From the NCBI GenBank assembly GCA_963846165.1, contig CAWJUU010000011.1, positions 62,001 through 126,000 on the forward strand: a stretch of DNA of 64,000 bases. Direction: 5' to 3'. Under the pieces are notes generated by a model that ran no database searches, was not told where the DNA came from, and was given only the letters and a program-made list of their open reading frames with translations. Position 1 is the first letter of the stretch; the number at the start of each line of letters is the position of its first letter. This DNA is from WHSW01 sp963846165. GTDB taxonomy: Bacteria; Actinomycetota; Thermoleophilia; Solirubrobacterales; 70-9. The translations under genes were made by a program, and so were the position numbers. Below, piece after piece: positions 32,437-40,705 of this stretch.

Positions 32437-33531
32437 CTAGTCCTTCACGTACAGCGGCCGTGACTCTATGCGCGCCGCCCGTCGCTTGCCGCGCACGTCG
32501 ATCTCGACCTCCGTCCCGGGCTCGGCGAGCTCGGCGCGGACGTAGGCCATCCCGATCCCCCGCTCCAGCGACGGCGAGAAGGTGCCGCTGGTCACCTCAC
32601 CGACCGGCTCGCCGCCCGCGATCACGGCGTTGCCCTGGCGCGGGATTCCCCGCTCGGTGAGCGCGAACGGCGCCAGCTTCTCGGCGGTGCCGTGCGAGCG
32701 CGCCTCGGCGACGGCATCGGACCCGATGAAGCCGGTCGCCTCCGCACAACACCAGCCGAGCCCGGCCTCGATCGGGTTTCGGTCCTCGGAGAGGTCATTG
32801 CCGTAGAGGTGGAAGCAGACCTCGAGCCGCAGCGTGTCGCGGGCGCCGAGGCCCGCCGGGGTCGCGCCCGCGGCCAGCAGCTCGTCCCAGAGCGCCGGCG
32901 CGGCGGCGGGCTCGACCAGGACCTCGACCCCGTCTTCGCCGGTGTAACCGGTGCCGCAGACGAGCGCCTCGGAGCTGCCGAGCTCCGCCACGAGCGCGAG
33001 CGTCGCGGTGTGCATCCGGGCCGGCAGCTCGCCCTCCACCAAGGGCGCGACGAGCCCGCGCGCCTGCGGGCCCTGGACGGCGAGCATCGCGTAGTCGTCG
33101 AGGCGGTCGCGGACCTGGGCCTCGAAGCCCGCGGCGTGGTCGCGAAACCAGGCCAGATCGCGCTCGTGGTTGGCGGCGTTGGTGACCGTCAGGTAGCGCT
33201 CGTCGCCGAGCCGGTACGTGAACAGGTCGTCGAGGACCCCGCCGTCCTCGCGGCAGAGCACCGAGTACTGCGCGCCACCGAGCGCGAGCTTCGCGACGTC
33301 GTTGGAGAGCAGGCGCTGGAGCAGCTCGAGCGCGCCAGGGCCCTCGGTCTCGATCTCGCCCATGTGGGAGACGTCGAAGACGCCGCAGCGCTCGCGGACC
33401 GCCAGGTGCTCCTCGCGCACGCCCGCGTACTGGACGGGCATCTCCCAGCCCGCGAACGGGACCAGCCGCGCGCCGGCGGCGACGTGCGCGTCGTAGAGCG
33501 GTGTGCGCCGGAGCGCCGTGGCTGACTCCAC
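32437..33531 (-). CDS. gcvT: Aminomethyltransferase (glycine cleavage T protein)
   Basis: Transfers the one-carbon unit from lipoyl-H protein to tetrahydrofolate. 364 residues, GTG at 33531. It begins RRTPLYDAHVAAGARLVPFAGWEMPVQY over residues 8-35, with the conserved catalytic Asp region in CGTGYTGEDGVEV near 190, and RLEVCFHLYGNDL near 230. First gene of gcvT-gcvH-gcvPA-gcvPB. Only 30 bases separate it from the upstream secreted-protein gene, too few for a glycine riboswitch, so control must act through a distant promoter or protein regulator. Confidence 0.95.
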   Translation of the reverse strand: MESATALRRTPLYDAHVAAGARLVPFAGWEMPVQYAGVREEHLAVRERCGVFDVSHMGEIETEGPGALELLQRLLSNDVAKLALGGAQYSVLCREDGGVLDDLFTYRLGDERYLTVTNAANHERDLAWFRDHAAGFEAQVRDRLDDYAMLAVQGPQARGLVAPLVEGELPARMHTATLALVAELGSSEALVCGTGYTGEDGVEVLVEPAAAPALWDELLAAGATPAGLGARDTLRLEVCFHLYGNDLSEDRNPIEAGLGWCCAEATGFIGSDAVAEARSHGTAEKLAPFALTERGIPRQGNAVIAGGEPVGEVTSGTFSPSLERGIGMAYVRAELAEPGTEVEIDVRGKRRAARIESRPLYVKD

Positions 33532-33561
33532 GACGGTCAGGCTATACGTCGGTTGGGCCGC

Positions 33562-34287
33562 TCAGCCGCTGATCTGGCCGTGGAAGAGGCAGACCTTGCC
33601 GTCGCCGTAGATCCCGTTGCCGCCGGTGAGGGTCCCGTTCTTCGCCGCGGCGACCAGCTGGCCGCTGAGCGCGGTGCCGTCGGGCGCCGCGAGCGCGAAG
33701 TCGGCTTGGCCGTAGAGCGTGTTGTTGCCGGCCGGCGTGGCCGTGACCCGGAAGAGCTCCCGACCGTTCTCGCCGGTGGTCGCGTTGAGGAAGTCGGTCG
33801 CCGCATTCCCGCCGTCGAGGGCGAGCATGTCCCCGATCGCGATCGACCCGTCGGCCGAGGTGCGGGCGAAGAACCCGGCGTTGGTGGCGTCCGCGGAGAG
33901 GTTGTGGAAGCACTTCGCGTAGATCTCGAGCGGGCCCTTGGCGAACAGCGGCACCTCGGGCGCCGCCTCCTGGGCGGCGGCGATGTTGGCGCCGTCGGTG
34001 GCGGCGACGCGGACGACGGAGTCGCCGATCGACTCGTAATCCGCGATCTCGGCGTCGCTGAGCGATCCGTCGGCGACCTCGCCGGCGCTGACGGCATCCG
34101 CTGCGATCTCCGAGCCGCCGACCGCGTTGGCCTTGATCTGCTTTGCCTTGACCGCGTTCCGCTTGATGTCGTTCGACTGCACCGAGTTCTTCCCCGGGAG
34201 CGCCAGCGCCGCGCCCGACAAGGCGAGCACCAACGCCGTCACGGCGACGATCAGGGCGGGCGTCGGGCGCGGGCTGCGGCCGGACAT
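33562..34287 (-). CDS. Secreted stalk-and-head protein, unknown function (copy 1)
   Basis: 241 residues from ATG at 34287. Signal peptide/anchor TPALIVAVTALVLALSGAA, then LPGKNSVQSNDIKRNAV and decad-like repeats (KAKQIKANAV, GGSEIAADAV, SAGEVADGSL, SDAEIADYES) of the form xxxIxxxAV, like a solenoid or trimeric stalk. The C-terminal head is beta-rich and ends GGNGIYGDGKVCLFHGQISG. No catalytic motif. The adjacent upstream gene is a clear paralogue with the same layout. Proteins with the LPGK-SV opening seem typical of Thermoleophilia (from memory). Likely surface-exposed; not covalently sorted, since LPxTG is absent. Confidence 0.65.
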   Translation of the reverse strand: MSGRSPRPTPALIVAVTALVLALSGAALALPGKNSVQSNDIKRNAVKAKQIKANAVGGSEIAADAVSAGEVADGSLSDAEIADYESIGDSVVRVAATDGANIAAAQEAAPEVPLFAKGPLEIYAKCFHNLSADATNAGFFARTSADGSIAIGDMLALDGGNAATDFLNATTGENGRELFRVTATPAGNNTLYGQADFALAAPDGTALSGQLVAAAKNGTLTGGNGIYGDGKVCLFHGQISG

Positions 34288-34300
34288 CGTGCCCTCGAAC

Positions 34301-35056
34301 TTACCCGATCGCGTTGCCGCCGAAGAGGCAGACGTTGCCGTCGCCATAGACGCCGTTGCCGCCCGGGACGGTGCCGTTCTTGGCCGCGACCGCCACCTCG
34401 CCTCCGGTGCCGGTGCCGTCAGGCGCCATCGCGTACCAGCTTCCGGCATCGAGCACCGAGCCGTTCGAGCCAGTGCTGGCGCCGAGCAGCGTCCGGTCGA
34501 TCTCGTCGGTCGCCACGTTGAGGAAGCCGCCGGTGCCCTCGAGCTGGTTCGGCCCACTCTGGAAGATTCCCCCGTCAGCGCTCGTTTCGATGAAGATCGC
34601 CCCAAAGACCGTGTCGACGGTCGTGTTGCGGAAGCATTTGCCATAGACCGAGAGTTGACCCCTGGTCGCCAGCGCCACCTTCGGGGCGGCTGCCCGCGCT
34701 GTGGCGGTGTCGACTCCGTCGGTCGCGTTGACTCGCTCGAACGAATCGCCGAACAGCTCCACGGTCTGCACGGTCTTCGCCTCCGGCACCGCTTCGAGCT
34801 TGTCCTCGAGGATCTGCTTGCCCTTGAGCGCGTCGTCTTCGACGTCGGAGCCCTTGACCGACTTGCCCTTGATGTGCTTCGAGCGCACGGCGTCGTCCTT
34901 GATGTCCGTCGCCTTCACCGCGCCGTCCTTGATGTCGCCCGAGTTGACGCTGCTCTTGCCCGGCAGCGCGGCCGCGGCTCCCGACATCGCGGCGACGAGC
35001 GCGATCATCGCCACGACCAGCGCCGGCGAAGGCCGCATCCCTCTCAGCTGCTTCAT
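34301..35056 (-). CDS. Secreted stalk-and-head protein, unknown function (copy 2)
   Basis: 251 residues from ATG at 35056 with GAGGAGGAA upstream. Signal segment SPALVVAMIALVAAMSGAAAA, then LPGKSSVNSGDIKDGAV followed by repeats ATDIKDDAVR, SKHIKGKSVK, GSDVEDDALK, GKQILEDKLE. The head domain contains two Cys (GKCFRN, VCLFGG), also present in copy 1 (AKCFHN, VCLFHG), perhaps a disulfide. The end GGNGVYGDGNVCLFGGNAIG nearly repeats that of copy 1, from which it is separated by 13 bases. The stalk is rich in alternating Lys and Asp. Function unknown; the tandem copies suggest recent duplication with stalk divergence. Confidence 0.65.
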   Translation of the reverse strand: MKQLRGMRPSPALVVAMIALVAAMSGAAAALPGKSSVNSGDIKDGAVKATDIKDDAVRSKHIKGKSVKGSDVEDDALKGKQILEDKLEAVPEAKTVQTVELFGDSFERVNATDGVDTATARAAAPKVALATRGQLSVYGKCFRNTTVDTVFGAIFIETSADGGIFQSGPNQLEGTGGFLNVATDEIDRTLLGASTGSNGSVLDAGSWYAMAPDGTGTGGEVAVAAKNGTVPGGNGVYGDGNVCLFGGNAIG

Positions 35057-35152
35057 CCCTGTTCCTCCTCGTGATTGACCCACTGCCCCCCCGCGAGCAG
35101 GCTAGTTCGACCTTCTAACAGCCGTCCCTGCCGCGAGTTGCGGCGCAGACTC

Positions 35153-36238
35153 TCAGCTTCCGCGAAGGAAGGGCGGCACGTCGATCTCGTCGTCGGAGAC
35201 CGTCAGCTCGCGGCGCTCACGGTCGCCGAGCGCGCTCACCTGACGGTCGCGGCCGCGCTCGCGGATCCGGATCGGGCTCCGCGCGAGGGTCTCGAAGCCC
35301 TCGAAGCCGGTCGCGATCACGGTCACCCGCACCTCGTCGCCGAGGCTCGGGTCGATCACGGTGCCGAAGATGATGTTGGCGCCCTTGTCGGCGCTCGAGA
35401 CGACGATGTCGGCGGCCTCGTTGACCTCGAATAGGTTCAGGTCCTCGGAGCCGGTGAAGTTGAGCAGCATCCCGGTCGCGCCGTCGATCGACTCCTCCAT
35501 CAGCGGCGAGTTGACAGCCATCTTCGCCGCCTCCTGGGCGCGGTTCTCGCCCGACGCGGTGCCGATGCCCATCATCGCAGAGCCCGCGTCGGCCATCACG
35601 GTGCGGACGTCGGCGAAGTCGAGGTTGATCTGGCCCGGGGTCGTGATCAGGTCGGTGATCCCCTGGACGCCCTGGCGCAGGATGTCGTCGGCCATCCGAA
35701 ACGCCTCCTGCACCGAGGTGCGTCGCTCGACGACCTCGAGCAGCTTCTGGTTCGGGACGATGATCAGCGTGTCGACCTTGGCGCGCAGCTTGTCGATCCC
35801 ATCGAGTGCCTGCTGCATGCGCCGGTTGCCCTCGAACTCGAACGGCTTCGTGACCACGCCGACGGTCAGCGCGCCGATCTCCTCCTTCGCGATCTCGGCG
35901 ATCACCGGCGCGGCGCCGGTGCCGGTGCCACCGCCCTCACCGGCGGTGACGAAGACCATGTCGGCGCCCTTGAGCGCCTCCTTGATGTCATCGCGCGACT
36001 CAGCCGCGGCGCCGGCGCCGACGTCGGGGTTGGCGCCCGCGCCGAGCCCCTTGGTGAGGTTGTGGCCGACCGCGAGCTTGATGTCGGCCTCGCAGGCCTG
36101 AAGCGCCTGGACGTCGGTGTTGATGGCGATGAACTCGACGCCCTTGAGCCCGGCATCGACCATGCGGCTGACCGCATTCGTGCCGCCGCCCCCGGCGCCT
36201 ACGACCTTAATCACAGCGAGATAGGACGACTCGACCAT
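35153..36238 (-). CDS. ftsZ: Cell division protein FtsZ
   Basis: Tubulin-like GTPase that forms the division ring. 361 residues from ATG at 36238 (AGGAAACGGGAG upstream); the frame stays open to 36292, but MVESSYLAVIKVVGAGGGG matches the family start. GTP signature GGGTGTG at residues 102-108. The C terminus ends DVPPFLRGS, the conserved peptide that binds partners such as SepF in actinobacteria. No ftsA follows or precedes, as expected for this phylum. It is the last gene of the dcw cluster, with its own predicted promoter in the 241-base gap behind ftsQ. Confidence 0.97.
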   Translation of the reverse strand: MVESSYLAVIKVVGAGGGGTNAVSRMVDAGLKGVEFIAINTDVQALQACEADIKLAVGHNLTKGLGAGANPDVGAGAAAESRDDIKEALKGADMVFVTAGEGGGTGTGAAPVIAEIAKEEIGALTVGVVTKPFEFEGNRRMQQALDGIDKLRAKVDTLIIVPNQKLLEVVERRTSVQEAFRMADDILRQGVQGITDLITTPGQINLDFADVRTVMADAGSAMMGIGTASGENRAQEAAKMAVNSPLMEESIDGATGMLLNFTGSEDLNLFEVNEAADIVVSSADKGANIIFGTVIDPSLGDEVRVTVIATGFEGFETLARSPIRIRERGRDRQVSALGDRERRELTVSDDEIDVPPFLRGS

Positions 36239-36333
36239 GGCTCCCGTTTCCTGAATGTTGACCCTTTGCGTTTCGTCCGAGGCTGAAGCCAAACTTGAGC
36301 GTTTTCCGGACTAGCAGCCTAGACGTCAACGCG

Positions 36334-36362
36334 ACCGTAGGGCATTGTGCCCTCGGTGTCAA
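36334..36362 (-). promoter_or_regulatory. Predicted ftsZ promoter with palindrome in the spacer
   Basis: On the minus strand, TTGACA (36357-36362) and TACGGT (36334-36339) are 17 bases apart. The spacer and -10 edge hold a perfect inverted repeat, AGGGCA-ttg-TGCCCT as read on plus (36339-36353), positioned so that a bound repressor would block polymerase. Predicted transcription start near 36327, giving about 90 bases of leader before ftsZ. Confidence 0.5.
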
Positions 36363-36404
36363 TCGAGGCGGGATGTCCCGGCATGGAATCGTGCAGCGGC
36401 TCGA

Positions 36405-36425
36405 CCCTCGATCCTGGATCGAGGG
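36405..36425. repeat. Hairpin between ftsQ and ftsZ
   Basis: CCCTCGATC-CTG-GATCGAGGG, a perfect nine-base inverted repeat with a three-base loop, lies 55 bases after the ftsQ stop. There is no following T-run on the minus strand, so it is not a standard terminator. A second, weaker repeat (GGTTGA/TCAACC, 36424-36451) overlaps it. It could attenuate read-through from ftsQ or bind a protein. The rest of this gap shows nothing else. Confidence 0.45.
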
Positions 36426-36479
36426 TTGACATAGATCCTAAAGTCTCAACCTACGCTGGAGGCTGGTGGTTTCGGCCGG

Positions 36480-37397
36480 CTAAGCAGCTCCGGACACCGC
36501 CGGGCGCTCCGGGACGCGAACGTCGACGGCGCTGAGCAGGTCGACCTCGGGATCGGCGAGCACCGCGGCCGCCGCGGCCCACTTCTGCGCCGCCCGCGAC
36601 GCACTCCCGAAGCGCACCGGGATCTCGCCTCGGAGCACGACCTCGACCCCGAAGTCCTCTGAGTGGCCGATCTTGGAGATCAGCGGCCGCAGCGGCTCGG
36701 GCACGGCGCCGAGGACGAGGGCCTGGTCGAGCGCCGCGCCGCCAAGCATCGCGGCGTCGGGGATCGAATCGAGCTCGAGCAGGGGCAGCTCCTGCTTATC
36801 GACGGGCACGCCCGCGAGCAGGGTCCCGTCGGCGGCCACCGGGACCTCGCGGCCGCCGGCGCTGGCGATCAGCCTCGGCGGGCGTTCGTTGACCTCGATC
36901 CGCAGGCCGTGGGGAAAGTCGGCGTCGGTGCTCACCGAGGCGATCGTCGGGAACTCCTCTGCCGTCTCGGCGACCCGGTCCGCGTCGACGTGAAGCGTGG
37001 TCATCTGCTCGCCGACCCGGGTCAGCTCGGCGACGATCTGTTCGCGATCGCCGGTGGCCACGCCGGCGACCTCGACCTCGGTGACCGCGACCAGTGACGA
37101 ATCCCGAAGCCAGAACAGGTAGCCGGCGAAGAGCCCCGCCGCGAGCACGCCGAGGATCGCCAGCCGGTAGCGCCAGCGCAGCGGCGCGCGACGCCGGGCG
37201 GCGGCGCGACGCGGGGCTCGGGCTCGAGGCGAGGGCCGCCGGGCCGCCCGCTTCGGAGCCCGGCGCCGCGCCGGGCGCTTCGCGGTCGGCCGAGCCGCGC
37301 GCTTCGGGGCCTTGCGCGCGGCTTGCTTGCCTCGCGGCTTGGCCCGCGAGGTGGTGCGGCGCTTGCCGGCAGGGGTCGCTGCCCGGGATCGGCTCAC
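36480..37397 (-). CDS. ftsQ: Cell division protein FtsQ
   Basis: Bitopic divisome protein linking FtsB/FtsL to the septum. 305 residues from GTG at 37397. The first 74 residues are extremely Arg/Lys/Ala-rich with repeats such as APKRAARRP, much longer and more basic than usual. One membrane segment (about 79-97) follows, then a POTRA domain starting at VAVTEVEVAGVATGDREQIV and the FtsQ domain. The basic N terminus is cytoplasmic and may bind DNA or acidic lipids; that is inference. It follows murB by 16 bases. Confidence 0.9.
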   Translation of the reverse strand: MSRSRAATPAGKRRTTSRAKPRGKQAARKAPKRAARPTAKRPARRRAPKRAARRPSPRARAPRRAAARRRAPLRWRYRLAILGVLAAGLFAGYLFWLRDSSLVAVTEVEVAGVATGDREQIVAELTRVGEQMTTLHVDADRVAETAEEFPTIASVSTDADFPHGLRIEVNERPPRLIASAGGREVPVAADGTLLAGVPVDKQELPLLELDSIPDAAMLGGAALDQALVLGAVPEPLRPLISKIGHSEDFGVEVVLRGEIPVRFGSASRAAQKWAAAAAVLADPEVDLLSAVDVRVPERPAVSGAA

Positions 37398-37413
37398 CCC
37401 CCCTAATTCGCCG

Positions 37414-38325
37414 TCAGCTCTGCCAGCCCTGCGGCCACTCGGCGTCGCCCAGCACCTGCACCTCGGGCTCGAGCTCGACCCCGAACCGCTCCCGCACGCG
37501 CCTGCGGCCTTCGGCCATCACCGCGAGCACGTCGGCGGTCGTCGCCTCGCCCGTGTTCTCGACGAAGTTGGCGTGCTTGGGGGTCAGGCGAGCCCCCCCG
37601 ACCGCGAGCCCGGCGCACCCCGCCGCCTCGAGCAGCTGGCCCGCGGTGCGGCCCTCCGCACGCGGGTCATCGGGGTTCTTGAAGGTCGAGCCGAAGGTCT
37701 TGATTCCGGAGGGCTGTGCCTCGTGCCGCCGGCCGCGCATCTCGGCGAGGATCGCCTTCACCGCCGCCGGCTCGGCCTCGGTGAGCGCGAACGCCGCCCG
37801 CGAGACGACCTCGCCCGGGCCCAGGCTGGAGCTTCGGTAGGCGAAACCGAGCTCGCCGGGCTGGCGCCGCTCGGCACCGCCGGCGGTGCAGACGTCGACC
37901 CACTCAAGCACCTCGGCGAGCTCGCCGCCGTAGGCGTTGGCGTTCATCCGCACGGCACCGCCAACCGTGCCCGGGATGTTGATCCCGAACTCGAGCCCGC
38001 CCAGCCCCCAGCCGGCCGCCTTCGCCGACGCCGACGGGAGCCGGGCGCCGCCGGCGCAGACCAGCCGCGTGCCGTCGCGCTCGATCGCCGCCAGCTCGCC
38101 CGCCAGCTTCAGCACCAGCCCGCGCACTCCCGCGTCGGCGACCAGCAGGTTCGACCCCGAGCCGACGACCTCGACCGGAATCGCCTCGCGGTCGGCCCAG
38201 GCGAGCAGCTCGACCAGCCGCTCCTCGGTCTCGACCCGGGCAAAGAGCTCCGCGTCGCCGCCGGCCCGGACCGTGGTCAGCCGCGCCAGCGGGTAGTCGC
38301 GCTCGACGCCCTCGGGACGGCTCAT
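37414..38325 (-). CDS. murB: UDP-N-acetylenolpyruvoylglucosamine reductase
   Basis: FAD enzyme that reduces enolpyruvyl-UDP-GlcNAc to UDP-MurNAc with NADPH. 303 residues. FAD motif EVVGSGSNLLVAD near 52-64, GINIPGTVGGAVRMNANAYG near 113-132, AYRSSSL near 166 and the catalytic Ser in FGSTFKNP near 215. This is the type I enzyme length and pattern with the Tyr-containing loop. ATGA overlap with the murC stop. Confidence 0.95.
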   Translation of the reverse strand: MSRPEGVERDYPLARLTTVRAGGDAELFARVETEERLVELLAWADREAIPVEVVGSGSNLLVADAGVRGLVLKLAGELAAIERDGTRLVCAGGARLPSASAKAAGWGLGGLEFGINIPGTVGGAVRMNANAYGGELAEVLEWVDVCTAGGAERRQPGELGFAYRSSSLGPGEVVSRAAFALTEAEPAAVKAILAEMRGRRHEAQPSGIKTFGSTFKNPDDPRAEGRTAGQLLEAAGCAGLAVGGARLTPKHANFVENTGEATTADVLAVMAEGRRRVRERFGVELEPEVQVLGDAEWPQGWQS

Positions 38326-39614
38326 CGACCCTCCACCAATTCGTCCGCGAGCCGGAACACGTCTCCGGCTCCGATCGTGACCAGCAGGTCGCCCTCACCG
38401 AGGCGCGGCTCGAGCGCGCGGCGGGCGGTCTCGGCGTCGCGAAGCCACCAGACCGCCCGCCCGCCGGCGTGGTCGGCGGTCGCGCGGGCGACGTCGAGAC
38501 CGCTCACTCCCGCGAGCTCACCCACAGGTCGCTCACGGGCGGCGTAGACGTCGAGCACGCCGACCTCGTCCGCGGCCGCGAGCGCCGCGCCGAAACGTCC
38601 CGCGAGCGCCTTGGTGCGCGAGTAGAGATGCGGCTGGAAGACGGCGATCAGCCGCCGCGGCTCGAGCTCGCGCAGCGCCTCGAGCGTCGCCGCGACCTCG
38701 GTCGGGTGGTGGGCGTAGTCGTCGTAGATCTCGGCGCCCGCCCGGGCGCCCTTGCGCTCCTGGCGCCGGCGCATCCCCGGAAAGCGCTCGAGCCTCGCGG
38801 CGAGCTCCTCCGCGGTCCCGATCCCCGCCAGCTCGGCCGCGGCGAGCGCAGCCCGGGCGTTGAGCACGTTGTGGCGGCCGGGGACACCGAGGCTCAGCGG
38901 CGGGCCGGGGCGCTCGAGGTCGAATCGAACGGTCCGCTCTGGAGCCGCGACCGAGTCGAGCTCCGGGTCGGCACCCAGGACGAGGCGCGAGGCCCGCGCG
39001 GCGAAGCGCCCGAACGCGTCCATCAGCTCGCCCCGCGATGACCAGCGTGAGTGGTGGTCGAGCTCGACGTTGGTGATCACCGCGATCTCGGGTTCGAGCT
39101 CGAGGAAGCTTCCGTCCGACTCGTCGGCCTCGGCCACCACCCATTCGGATTCGGACTCCCAGGCCGCGTTCACGGGCTCCCCGCCGGCGTCGAAAGCGGG
39201 CAGCTCGCCCCCGAGCAGGAACGAGCCACGCTCGCCGATCAGCCAGGCGAGCATCCCCGCCGTCGTCGTCTTTCCGTGGGCGCCCGCGACTGCGATCAGC
39301 CGCTTCAGCGAGCAGAGCTCGGCGAGCAGCTCGCCGCGATGGATCACCCGCTGGCCGCGCTCGCGCGCGCGGGCGAGCTCGGGGTTGTCCTCGGCGATCG
39401 CGGTCGAGACGACGACCTCGGCGCGCTCGGGGACGGCATCGGGCTCGTGGCCGACGCGGGCCTCGATCCCCGCCGCGAGCACTCGCCGAAGGTAGGAGCT
39501 CTCGGCCCGGTCGGAGCCGCTGACGCGGGCCCCGAGCTGAGCACAGACCAGTGCAAGAGCACTCATCCCGGCGCCGCCGATGCCGATGAAGTGAAGCTCG
39601 CGCCCGTCGATCAT
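38322..39614 (-). CDS. murC: UDP-N-acetylmuramate--L-alanine ligase
   Basis: Adds L-Ala to UDP-MurNAc with ATP. 430 residues. N-terminal Rossmann motif HFIGIGGAGMSALA at residues 8-21, ATP P-loop AGAHGKTTTAGM near 108-119, and YDDYAHHPTEVAATL near 290. Starts with ATG at 39614 overlapping the murG stop and ends overlapping the murB start, so murG-murC-murB are translationally coupled. Confidence 0.95.
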   Translation of the reverse strand: MIDGRELHFIGIGGAGMSALALVCAQLGARVSGSDRAESSYLRRVLAAGIEARVGHEPDAVPERAEVVVSTAIAEDNPELARARERGQRVIHRGELLAELCSLKRLIAVAGAHGKTTTAGMLAWLIGERGSFLLGGELPAFDAGGEPVNAAWESESEWVVAEADESDGSFLELEPEIAVITNVELDHHSRWSSRGELMDAFGRFAARASRLVLGADPELDSVAAPERTVRFDLERPGPPLSLGVPGRHNVLNARAALAAAELAGIGTAEELAARLERFPGMRRRQERKGARAGAEIYDDYAHHPTEVAATLEALRELEPRRLIAVFQPHLYSRTKALAGRFGAALAAADEVGVLDVYAARERPVGELAGVSGLDVARATADHAGGRAVWWLRDAETARRALEPRLGEGDLLVTIGAGDVFRLADELVEGR

Positions 39615-40705
39615 CGAATCGCTTCCAGAAGCTCAGCCGCAACCCGCTCGGCCGCGTCGGGGCGGGCGATCGTTCGTGACGCGGCCGCCATCGCGGCCAG
39701 CCGCCCCGGATCCCCGAGCAGCTCGCTCGCGAGCTCGCGCAGATGACCGGGATCAAGCTCGGCGTCGTCGATCACAACCGCCGCGCCCGCTTCCGCCATC
39801 CACTCGGCGTTGGCGTGCTGGTGGCGAGCCGCCGCGTGCGGATACGGGACCAGGATCGCCGGGCGGCCCGCCGCGGCGATCTCGAAAATCGAGCCGCCGG
39901 CGCGCGCGAGAACGAGGTCGGAGGCCGCGAGCGCGTCGGCGAGCCCCGGCTCATAGGCGACGAGCGTGTAGCGCTCGGTCTCCGGCTCCCGGTCGAGCCG
40001 CTCGCGGGCGAGGGCATGATCGCGCTCGCCGCTGATGTGAAGGACGTGAAAGCCGCGCTCGCCAGCCGCGGCACCGGTGAACGCGTCGAGCGCGCAGAGA
40101 TTGATCGAGCGCGCGCCCTGGCTGCCGCCGAAGACGAGCAGGCATCGGTCGCCGGCCTCGATCCCGAACCGCTCCCGGGCCGCCTCGCGATCGCGGTCGG
40201 CGATCGCGGCAGGCACCGGGCGGCCGGTGACCAGGTAGCGATCTCCCCTGCGCCCCTCGATCGGGAAGGCGAGGCAGATCCGGTGCGCCCGGCGGGCGAG
40301 CATCCGGTTGGTGAGCCCGAGATGGCGGTCGGCCTCGGTGAGCACCAGCGGCAGCTTCAGCGAGAGCGCGGCGAGGCCCGCCGGCGCGGCGACGTAGCCA
40401 CCTCCGCCGAGCACGCCGGCGACCTCGCGCCGCCGCAGCACCCGGCGCGCCTCCGGCACCGCTGCTGCGGCGAGCCGCAGCGCCCCGGCAGCGCGCACCG
40501 GGTTGCCTCGATCGAGGCCGCGGACGTCGAGGAAGTCGATCTCGTAACCGGCCGCGGGCACGAGCTCGGCCTCGGCGCGCTCGCGGGTGCCGAGGAAGCT
40601 GACCTGGGCGCCTTCAGCGCGAAGCGCGTCGGCGACGGCCAGCGCTGGAACGACGTGCCCGGCGGTTCCCCCCGCGGCTATTGCGACTCTTGGCGGCTTG
40701 GCCAT
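39611..40705 (-). CDS. murG: UDP-GlcNAc--lipid I N-acetylglucosaminyltransferase
   Basis: Membrane-associated GT28 enzyme that converts lipid I to lipid II. 364 residues from ATG at 40705, chosen because MAKPPRVAIAAGGTAGHV places the GGTAGH motif at residues 12-17. GGSQGARSIN near 195 and the UDP-binding ARAGGSIFEIAAAGRPAILVPYP region near 265 are present. Its first 92 bases lie inside the ftsW 3' end, a long overlap forced by the extended basic FtsW tail. Confidence 0.93.
   Translation of the reverse strand: MAKPPRVAIAAGGTAGHVVPALAVADALRAEGAQVSFLGTRERAEAELVPAAGYEIDFLDVRGLDRGNPVRAAGALRLAAAAVPEARRVLRRREVAGVLGGGGYVAAPAGLAALSLKLPLVLTEADRHLGLTNRMLARRAHRICLAFPIEGRRGDRYLVTGRPVPAAIADRDREAARERFGIEAGDRCLLVFGGSQGARSINLCALDAFTGAAAGERGFHVLHISGERDHALARERLDREPETERYTLVAYEPGLADALAASDLVLARAGGSIFEIAAAGRPAILVPYPHAAARHQHANAEWMAEAGAAVVIDDAELDPGHLRELASELLGDPGRLAAMAAASRTIARPDAAERVAAELLEAIR

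Noticed and set aside
33532..33561. Glycine riboswitch upstream of gcvT
   Set aside because: Only 30 bases separate gcvT from the upstream gene, far too short for a glycine aptamer.
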